Source: Agelas oroides
Lineage: Eukaryota; Porifera; Demospongiae; Agelasida; Agelasidae
Reading direction: 5' to 3'
Assembly: GCA_949130485.1 (NCBI GenBank)
Contig: OX422184.1
Location: 5,870,655-5,934,654 of the forward strand
Length of the DNA stretch: 64,000 nucleotides
Shown: positions 57,150 to 64,000 of the stretch, piece after piece
Layout of the letters: every line of letters starts with the position of its first letter
How positions within the stretch are numbered: position 1 is the first letter of the stretch
Program-made: the position numbers and the translations under genes
Notes under the pieces: generated by a model
Seen by the model: the letters and a program-made list of their open reading frames with translations, nothing else
Database searches by the model: none
Told to the model about the DNA's origin: nothing

Positions 57150-57452
57150 TACTATAATAAATGTTGATCTACAGAGGTTCATGTACCTCAGTATAGCAAT
57201 GCACTGAAATTAACTCTGATGTCCCTGTAGACTGCCTCAGGTTTCGTTGCACTATGTTTGCACCAGATCGCACTTCTGATCTGCGATCTGATCATGTGAC
57301 TGTTAGTTTTATTATAGCTTGTTGAAGCTGAAACTGTTCAGCATATTTTTTAGCATCAGCAGAAACGTAGATTTGCTGCTACCAAGAGTTTATTACAGTA
57401 TATATGAGTATGCAACTCCCATATGGTTTCTATACCTGCCATCTGGAGAATA

Positions 57453-57793
57453 CCGTATAGCAGGAAATTTTTGCTGGTGCAAATTTTCGCGGTTTTTGTT
57501 TTCGCGGAACGCTGGATGCTCTGACCACACTGCTACCGGTTGATGCAACATCTTTGGAGCGTCTCTTACAGTATTTTTTGCAGTATGAGGCTGATTCTTC
57601 TTTACAGCAACCATTTAGAGGGCAGACAGACTGTAGAGAACCATCACGCTCACAAGGGCACTCGACATTGCACGTAATGACGTCGTCAATTTCCATCTTA
57701 GTTCATTTTTTTGCAGTTTTTATTTTTGCAGAAACTGGTCTGTCCGTGAAAATTGCGAAAGTTTGCACCCAGCGAAAATTTCCCGCTATACGG
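57453..57793. mobile_element. 341-bp TIR element with CCGTATAGC ends
   Basis: Inverted ends of about 50 bp start CCGTATAGC(A/G)GGAAATTTT and are flanked by TA (57451-57452 and 57794-57795). Non-coding MITE of Tc1/mariner/pogo style. Confidence 0.75.
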
Positions 57794-59111
57794 TATGCTA
57801 GTCTGTCAGCAGTGCTAAGCTTTGAAACAGCAGCAAAGAAGCAGGCTTTTGCTGGAGTGTTCACTCAGCTATAAACATTAATTTTAAGGAATGATTGGGC
57901 ATAGTGCAGGCTCACCTCAGGGACCCGCTGCAACGGTGCTGGGACGCACGTGACTACAGCGTCCCCTTCTAATGCATTTAAGTTGGGGGGTGACTGAGAC
58001 CCCCTTAATTTAGGGTCACAAAGCCAACCAAAAGGGAAGACTGGGTACGTTAGCTTACAATGACCCTCCCAAAACTGTGTATTGAAGTTATGAGATGTGA
58101 ATACATGTAGATGAACTAGAGCACACTTGTATGGCACCAGTACATGCCCAACAACTACACAGAGACGACACTAGGACAGAACACGGTTACTTGTATCATG
58201 ATTGTGGGTGTATCAAAGAAGCCACCACAGAGTACAATATTCATGTACCCTAGTTGTTGCCTTTGAAGCAAGGGTACATCCATGTACCCTAGGGTACAGC
58301 GAGACAAAACTAATTTTCACAAGAAAAACAGTTTCGCAAGGAAAACATTTTCCTGCAAGTAGTATACAAAGAACTGCATGTTGTACCACTGTACAAAAAT
58401 ACATGTATTACATGCACCTAAAACTTCTTAAGATCATCCGGAGTAAGTCCAAAATTAAACAAGTTTGAACGGTGGAACTTTCAGATGTCATAACCGTGCC
58501 AGTGTAGACATTGACGGAACTCCCACTTGAAGTTTAACCTTTAACCCCGACGCGCATGTGCAGAAATCGATCGCGTGGTTACGAGAGAAGCTAATAAACA
58601 ATGGCGATTTTGTGAAGTGTTGATTCATTGCGTTATATCTTGTAAAATAGCTGAGTTCAGGCAATGATAGTTAGGCTTAGCTTTACTCCGAATGTAGTCA
58701 GAAGACCTACTAGTAAAGTCCAAAGAAGCTACAACGGTGGAAACGTAGGTACCCGCTGTGAACCTGAAAATGACCGATAATACACGGCAAAAGTTGGCAG
58801 ACAGTTTCAGCGAAGGTACGTTTCAACTGTCTCTGACACGAATAAACAAGTAGCGTGTGGATATAAGCTGTACTGTGGCTAACTACTATCGGCAGGCAAA
58901 CTTCAAACGCGATTTTGAGGGGAAGTCCCTATAGGACACCACAGCTAATTATGCTTTGATTGACTTCCTGTTACACGTAATAACTAACTCCAAGTCCAAA
59001 AAGGCGCTGCAATCACGCTAAATAGTGGAAGCGAAGTGCGGGCGCATTTGGCTGCTATCGGGTGTAACGGACAAGAAATTTTACGGGCGCATTTGGCCGC
59101 TATCGGGTGTA

Positions 59112-59883
59112 CCGTAGTGTCCCGCTAATACGCCCCCTTCGAAAATACGACCCCCCCCTCTTTTCCGCCAAAGTTCCTGCACAGGGTAGTTTGACTCGTT
59201 ATAACGCCCCCCGGTGAGCGTCTTCTGGAACATCAAAACTACACGTGCTTACTATACGTTGCAAGTGCGTTCAGTAAGACTATAGTAGTCGGTGAATCTT
59301 TTGTAAGTTTTGTGGCTTTTAGAAAAGCCGGTTAGATGTTCCAAGTTTTAAGCTGCTAGTTTAGCAAACAGGTTTGTCAGTCTGTCAAGGTGTTTTTGTT
59401 TCCCTCTGAAGATGTACACGCACGGAACCACGAGTCCTTTCCCATCAACTTCAGAACGTCTTCTGTCACCATTGACGATGCAAGTCATCTCGCTGCCACT
59501 CTTGTGCAAGAAATACCAGCAGACTCTGGAAATTTCCCGTGGTACATGACCGACAGTGTTGCCGTTCTTGAGGACAGCTACAGCGAAGTCGTCGTGAATG
59601 TTATTGACCTCGCGTTGAACTGGCAGCTCTTCTCCGATGTAGGGAGACCACGCAGCTTTGTAAACGTGATGTCCGCGAACAGTACTCTCAATCCTGAAAG
59701 TCATCGCTATAGTTAGTTGGAAGTGTCCTAATTGCGTACATAGCACTTGCGTAAAATCTTTTGGGGGGGGGGGGGGGGGGGGGCTTATAGTTGAGACTAA
59801 TTGCATCCTCGAATATAAGCCCCCCCCACTTTAGGCGGGATGTAGTGTACAAAATGGGGGGGCGTATTAACGGGACACTACGG
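59112..59883. mobile_element. 772-bp TIR element carrying a HIRAN-domain gene
   Basis: Terminal inverted repeats CCGTAGTGTCCCG(C/T)TAATACG continue into C/G-rich tracts and differ at one of the first 25 positions. TA target duplications lie at 59110-59111 and 59884-59885. The interior holds the 59348-59704 ORF on the minus strand and a 21-G run (59763-59783). No transposase is encoded, so movement would depend on a pogo/mariner-like enzyme acting in trans. Confidence 0.85.
59348..59704 (-). CDS. HIRAN-domain protein, about 118 residues
   Basis: The start chosen is the ATG at 59702-59704 (MTFRIESTVRGHHVYKAAW); the longer frame runs back through the poly-G tract and is unlikely. The protein is a single HIRAN-like module: opening strand ESTVRGHHVYK, then EELPVQREVNNIHDDFAVAV, GNTVGHVPREI and PCVYIFRG near the end, stop at 59348-59350. 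HIRAN domains, best known from the N-terminus of HLTF, bind 3' DNA ends. The ORF is unbroken in an otherwise mutated neighbourhood. It fills most of a small transposable element. A role in element mobility or in host DNA repair is inference. Confidence 0.7.
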   Translation of the reverse strand: MTFRIESTVRGHHVYKAAWSPYIGEELPVQREVNNIHDDFAVAVLKNGNTVGHVPREISRVCWYFLHKSGSEMTCIVNGDRRRSEVDGKGLVVPCVYIFRGKQKHLDRLTNLFAKLAA

Positions 59884-60013
59884 TAATGGGTTAATGATAG
59901 AAGAGCAAATGATGGAGCAAACGATAGAGCAAATGCAGAGCGCATGTCTCTAAACCCTACAGAGGAAGGGTGTGTGACTATCAGTTGAGAGTTAGTTGTC
60001 GTACTGTGAGGGA

Positions 60014-60511
60014 CTATTGCTGTTGAAATACTGATGTCAGCTGATACATTGCAGGCATCCCTATCCTCTCTTTCACCTGGCCGCTCATATATTCATAGTG
60101 TTTCGATGCTCTTATGCCCTGTACGATAGTCCTCTGCACAACCCCACTCCTGTATAGCCAAGTAGCTCCTGTCACTTTTAGGCTGTGGTTGCTTTTTCTC
60201 TCTATACCCACTTCTTCACGCATGTCTCGTACAAACCGATCCAATTTGTTCCATCCAATTGGGACATCAGTGAACCAAGGCTTCTTTGGATCAGCAGGAG
60301 TCTTTCTTAAAGGAGTGAAATAAAATGCACCTTTCCCCTTTGCACCCTCTGACATTTTACAAATCAAGCAAATATATGTGACAAGCCCGGCCAGCATCTG
60401 GACAGGGGTACTCTCTGACAGCTTTGTTTTCTCTACATAGATCGCCAACACCCCCTTGAAATGCCTTTGACCCATTCTCAATGTATCTCCAGTGGTTTTT
60501 GTTTCTGACAA
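60014..60511 (-). pseudogene. Crypton-like tyrosine recombinase (DUF3504-type) remnant
   Basis: A 165-residue frame has AFYFTPLRKTPADPKKPWFT, VPIGWNKLDRFVRDM and NHSLKVTGATWLYRSGV. These match the C-terminal recombinase domain of Cryptons and of host proteins derived from them (KIAA1958, ZMYM and QRICH1 type). The HxxR box reads HSLK, so the catalytic Arg is Lys, and the usual GH box before the final Tyr region is lost by a short deletion after IVQG. The first 60 residues are poorly conserved. It is probably a non-functional relic. Confidence 0.6.
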
Positions 60512-60548
60512 ACTATGAAAATTTCAATTCCCCCCATGCTCTTTACCT

Positions 60549-60563
60549 CCCCCCCCCCCCCCC
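60549..60563. repeat. 15-nt C run followed by GGAAACTTTCCCACA repeats
   Basis: The C run precedes a region (60590-60735) in which GGAAACTTTCCCACA-like motifs recur four or five times. No gene is recognised from 60740 to 61400. Confidence 0.6.
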
Positions 60564-61401
60564 AGGCAAAAGTTCTCCATTATAGTTATGTGTTGGAAAC
60601 TTTCCCACACTGTCAGCTGTGAAAGTATCCCACACTTTTCCACACTGTTAGTTCTGTTGGTAGGAAACTTTCCCACAGTGAGGTATGTGTATAGGAAACT
60701 TTTGCATTGTGAGCCATGTAGGAAAGTGTCCAACACTATGAGGTATGCTTTCCTACTATTAACTATAATAGCAAAACATGCATCTTACACGCTATGTGAC
60801 CTTGCAAGACAAATTCTCTATGTAGTATGCACAGTGGAGTTTTATAGTTGCATATTACTCTGTTGATAGTATGTAAAAATCTTATTAATCTAGCTACCAT
60901 GTACACATGTACAGTTTTTTGATTTTGTGTGTAGGTAATTTGATAACACTCTTCAAGTACAGGCAGATGCACATGTAGATCCTTTCAATATTATACCTAA
61001 CTGCACACACTTGTGGATGAAAAGGTCATTCATGCTTATATACCAGTATTCTATAGCTATTGAATCTGTCTTTGTAACTCACACATTCTCAAATATTTGA
61101 CATGCAAGAAAGTTTCCTGCACGCCAGAAGTCAACATTTACATTGACAAGGAGTTTTTTTTTAACTGCACATATACACATATAAGTTTCAGTCAAACAAT
61201 AAAACAGCTAAGGGATCATCAGGCGACGTAGACTTGCTCCATGAAAGAGCCTTGCCCTCAGTAGCCCTTGTCATATACCGCTTTTGAGAGGACTTCGTCT
61301 ACTTGAGAAGGTTTACAAGGTTGTCTGCACAAATACACATACACAGCATGACATTGATATAATTATACAACATATCTACTTACACACCAAGTAGCTCATT
61401 A

Positions 61402-61545
61402 TCATTCTTGAACTCTTTTTGATAAGTCTTCAGTGTCTGATGGGTTGAGTATGTCTAGCAGTGTCTGCACCTCCTCAGGGGACAGTTGTATACAGCTACA
61501 GTCAAGCCCCCTTTCCACTGCCACTTCAACTGCCACTTCACCTGT
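61402..61545 (-). other. Possible exon upstream of the Crypton-like frame
   Basis: On the minus strand an acceptor-like CACTACAG is followed by an open stretch reading CSCIQLSPEEVQTLLDILNP and ending in a stop. Its position and strand would fit a neighbour of the Crypton-like gene, but there is no proof of splicing and I do not recognise it. Confidence 0.25.
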
Positions 61546-61559
61546 AGTGCGAACTTAAC

Positions 61560-62446
61560 ATGCAGCCATAAAGAATCATAATTACCGTATAATTTCTAAT
61601 AATTCGTCTGAAAATAAACAATTTCACTTCAACTGTACAATTTCATTAGAGAACAAAAATTACCGAATTTTCTGAGAAACAGGGGGTGTACAAATGACGA
61701 GTATTTGTACAAAGAATTTATTCACACAATTTGGACTACGCTCACGTGACGTGGGACATATTAGATGCATCCAGAGGCTACCAAACCAACGAAGACAAAG
61801 CTGTTCACCACATTTTGTACGAAAAAAAAATGTAGTGCATTCCCTGGCCCCAGCCCTAACCTTAACCCTAACCCTTTCCCTTAATGCAGGATGGTGTCGC
61901 CATGTTTGACAGCTTCAATGAATCGGTAATGAAAGTGCCAATGTATGGTGTAGTTGTGTATGTGAGAGTGACAGGGTACATTGTATGGTGGGTTGGACTT
62001 CACTTGTGGGAGAAAGTAGGAGACAAGACATATCCTACAACTGGCCCCCTGAGTCCTGACAGTCTCCCTACCGTTCATTATTCGTCAGTAGTGATTTGAA
62101 GGGGGGCACAGGCCCTCCCCCCATGTTGCTAACAAGATTACATAACTTACGGGTATGTCAGAATGGTTTTAACTCAAGCAAGAAGCCAGGAGAACTCTGG
62201 AAAACCAAAGTTTTGTACCACTGGGTTGAACCGTTGCTCTACCTTCAAGGTCCACACAATCACTTTTCAAGGTATGACATACAGTGTGATGTTGGTGAAC
62301 GTTGCTCGCAAGCAAAACCCATGGACTACAGAGAAATCAGACTCGTGTCCAGAGGAGCTTTGATAAGTATAAACTATAAAGTGCAAGCAGACTGCAGCTG
62401 TAGCGATTAAATGATTGATGATTCCAAATAATGCCTTCTGATTCAG
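61560..62446. other. No recognised gene; short CCCTAA-like run
   Basis: Near 61850-61878 AGCCCTAACCTTAACCCTAA follows CATTCCCTGGCCC, as it does near 39020-39050. Plus-strand reading frames at 61884-62410 show no motif I recognise. Confidence 0.4.
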
Positions 62447-62590
62447 GACCCTGGCAAACTCAAGCTCCAAGTGGATAGAATACACTTCAAGTCCTCCAAG
62501 ACTAACAAAGTGATTGACATTGAAGAGGCCGACATTGAAAGTGGGGAGTGGTTGCACGCTGCACGAGGATATGAGATGAAAGTGTTAACC
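62447..62590 (+). pseudogene. Exon resembling the N-terminus of SSRP1 (FACT complex subunit)
   Basis: After an acceptor (CTTCTGATTCAG) 48 codons read DPGKLKLQVDRIHFKSSKTN, then KVIDIEEADIES, then GEWLHAARGYEMKVLT. The pattern of G-x-L, IxFK-SKT-KV, W, A-x-G-x-x-x-K-x-LT follows residues about 19-67 of SSRP1/Pob3, a histone chaperone subunit acting at transcription and replication. The similarity stops exactly at GTTAACC, with no splice donor and a stop soon after. No preceding or following exon was found, so this is either a displaced exon copy or an exon cut by an insertion at TTAA. Confidence 0.5.
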
Positions 62591-62847
62591 ATTTGGCCAA
62601 CAATCAACTTTGGTCGACTAACGCACTGTACAGCCTAATCAACGGTAGTGCGATGGATTACGAACAACTCTTGTTGATATCGAAATTCTGATGTAATTTT
62701 GTTGCAACACGTGACTTCCGTACTCCGACTTGTGTAAACAAATTCTCTACCTATAAGAAAAACACGTGCAAGTTTTCGACAGTAAGCATATCAAGAAGTT
62801 TGACTACAAAACGATCATTTCACACCTTGCTGTCACTCATTCTCACG

Positions 62848-63472
62848 TAGCCTCGTACCCAGCTGACGTGGGAGGAGGGAAAAATGGCCTGGTATCCACT
62901 GTTTGCGCATGCGCGAACGATTCCGGAAATCTTCCGCAAACAAGTCCGATTATGGACAAGTTACAAGTGGTTGTTATGCAGAGAAATAACCAAACTAGAT
63001 ATACGGCTTGCAGTGTGGCAGCTGTGTTTACGTGGCGATGGCTTTCATTATCAGAGACACAAGGGGGTGACACGACAAGGACTACCCCTTAACCACTGCC
63101 GGTTCCACCGTCACTGTGCTTGTAGTTGAAATCAAAAAAATGGCAGAACCTCGTAGCAGATGTATTACCAAATCCCGTGGGTTGCCACAGGAATACGTCT
63201 TTACCATCGTAGATACATTTGATCGCATCCAGCTGCTCTGCTTTCAACGTGAAATCTCCCTTTCCAATACAACGAAGAGTGAACTTGAGCGCTTTATCAA
63301 AGTCCTTGCCATGTTCGCGAGACGGACGTGCTTCGGAGCTATACGGTAAAGATTAACAGTTCGTAAACGATGGTATACAATACCCCATGAAATCATGTTT
63401 TTTTTGTGCATGCGCAAACAGTGGATACCAGGCCACTTTTCTCTCCTCCCACATGGCCTGGGTACAAGGCTA
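62848..63472. mobile_element. 625-bp TIR element, TAGCCTCG family
   Basis: Inverted ends of about 66 bp (TAGCCTCGTACCCAG, then GGCCTGGTATCCACTGTTTG and GCGCATGC) match the 20245-20862 element. A 9-bp near-duplication flanks it: ATTCTCACG (62839-62847) and ATTCTCAAG (63473-63481). Inside, an ATG near 63140 opens MAEPRSRCITKSRGLPQEYV, possibly a first-exon remnant of a parent element. Confidence 0.82.
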
Positions 63473-63656
63473 ATTCTCAAGTTGAAATGTGTTAATAAAA
63501 TTTCCATATACTCCCTGGTACATTGGGTTCTACTTCCTGTTAGCTATTAATAACTGCCTATTGCAGTTCGCTAGCTGTGACAGGTCGTTTGTATGAAGTT
63601 GCTTCAAGAATGAGATTGCACATCAGAAGAAAACTTGGAGAACGTCATGGCAGCAT

Positions 63657-64000
63657 ATGAACTGCGCACGAAGGAGAAGAAAAAATGTCGCGAGTTGGCT
63701 GATGTCCGACTACCTAGACCCATTTTATCCAATTGAAGTTTTGGAGAGGACATCTGACAGGGTAAAGATCTACTGGATTGGTTACGACAGCAAGTATGAT
63801 GAGTGGCATAACGAAGAAGATATAGAAGGCATTGCTGAGTCAAGGCCAGGTGTGGAACAATATCATGTGCTTGGCTTCTACAAAGAACTGGCATATGCTA
63901 TCAAAGCAGCACTTAGAAGTTCACTGCCAAGACGAGATCCAGAAGTAAGATTGGAGGTACCATTTGACTTACTAATTTACAATGGTGGCCTAAAAGCAGC
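63657..64000 (+). CDS. 5' part of a gene with a Tudor-knot/chromo-barrel-like motif, runs off the window
   Basis: From the ATG at 63657-63659 the frame stays open for 114 codons to the window edge. It begins with a basic stretch (NCARRRRKN), then SWLMSDYLDPFYPIEVLER and RVKIYWIGYDSKYDEWHNEE, whose V-x-Y-W-x-G-Y..Y-D-E-W core is that of Tudor-knot/chromo-barrel modules that bind methylated lysine or RNA. It ends VPFDLLIYNGGLKA. An upstream ATG at 63646 is in a different frame and stops quickly. I recall uncharacterised sponge and cnidarian proteins with this N-terminus. Function and 3' structure are unknown. Confidence 0.55.
   Translation, partial: MNCARRRRKNVASWLMSDYLDPFYPIEVLERTSDRVKIYWIGYDSKYDEWHNEEDIEGIAESRPGVEQYHVLGFYKELAYAIKAALRSSLPRRDPEVRLEVPFDLLIYNGGLKA

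Larger units (their letters stand above)
58538..59890. mobile_element. TTAA-family 1 element interrupted by the HIRAN element
   Basis: TTAA borders 58534-58537 and 59891-59894. The left 570 bp match 50806-51424 closely, up to GGGTGTA; after the inserted element the sequence resumes TAATGGG-TTAA. Subtracting the insertion and one TA gives the same end as the sister copy. Confidence 0.78.

Overview
This is an animal nuclear genome window dominated by mobile DNA. Spliceosomal introns with GT..AG borders occur throughout, several of them very short (46, 52, 66 and 68 nt). All recognisable proteins are eukaryotic, and there is no bacterial gene organisation. Short introns, a BEL/Pao element primed by an apparent tRNA-Tyr, DIRS-like elements, and gene families I remember from sponge and cnidarian proteomes suggest a non-bilaterian animal. 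A sponge is my best guess, at low confidence. Nearly every long coding region is a transposon or a decayed copy, and no intact housekeeping gene lies wholly inside the window.

Layout, 1-11.7 kb: a plus-strand, multi-exon gene for a tnp2-like (CACTA/EnSpm) transposase-domain protein. A 5.83 kb BEL/Pao retrotransposon is inserted antisense into one of its exons, with a 5-bp target duplication (CCAAG). Its introns hold a foldback element, a CA microsatellite and a small TIR element. 12-16.7 kb: a truncated Ty3/gypsy-like remnant (short LTR, gag, protease start) abuts a heavily mutated DIRS-like element (gag-like ORF1, RT, RNase H, tyrosine recombinase). 16.85-17.3 kb: a tRNA-like sequence between direct repeats. 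17.9-22.1 kb: a decayed multi-exon gene of an uncharacterised family, with a 618-bp TIR element in an intron. 22.27-24.93 kb: a complete pogo/Tigger-type element with TA target sites, a DDE transposase and a C-terminal PHD finger.

25-33 kb is mostly non-coding repeats, ending in a piggyBac transposase C-terminal remnant. 32.9-34.6 kb and 34.68-36.0 kb carry two minus-strand multi-exon genes of unrecognised function, both damaged. A 2.3 kb segment at 36.03-38.34 kb is duplicated at 52.38-54.65 kb. 40.3-41.0 kb has a RING-like zinc-finger gene with a frame break, and 42.1-42.5 kb a second DIRS gag-like fragment. From 41 to 60 kb several TTAA-flanked (piggyBac-type) non-autonomous elements occur. 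One is split by a 772-bp TIR element (59.11-59.88 kb) that carries an intact HIRAN-domain ORF; a sister copy at 50.8-51.4 kb shows the unoccupied target site. Nearby are another TIR element with matching ends, a CCGTATAGC-type element, minisatellites and hairpins. The right end holds a Crypton-like recombinase remnant, an exon resembling the N-terminus of the FACT subunit SSRP1, a 625-bp TIR element, and the start of a gene with a Tudor-knot-like motif running off the window.

The genes do not form an operon or pathway. The window is a layered record of insertions. Clear nestings are BEL inside the tnp2-like exon and the HIRAN element inside a TTAA element; the gypsy LTR lying against the DIRS end is a probable third. 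All family assignments come from motif reading and memory; no database search was made.
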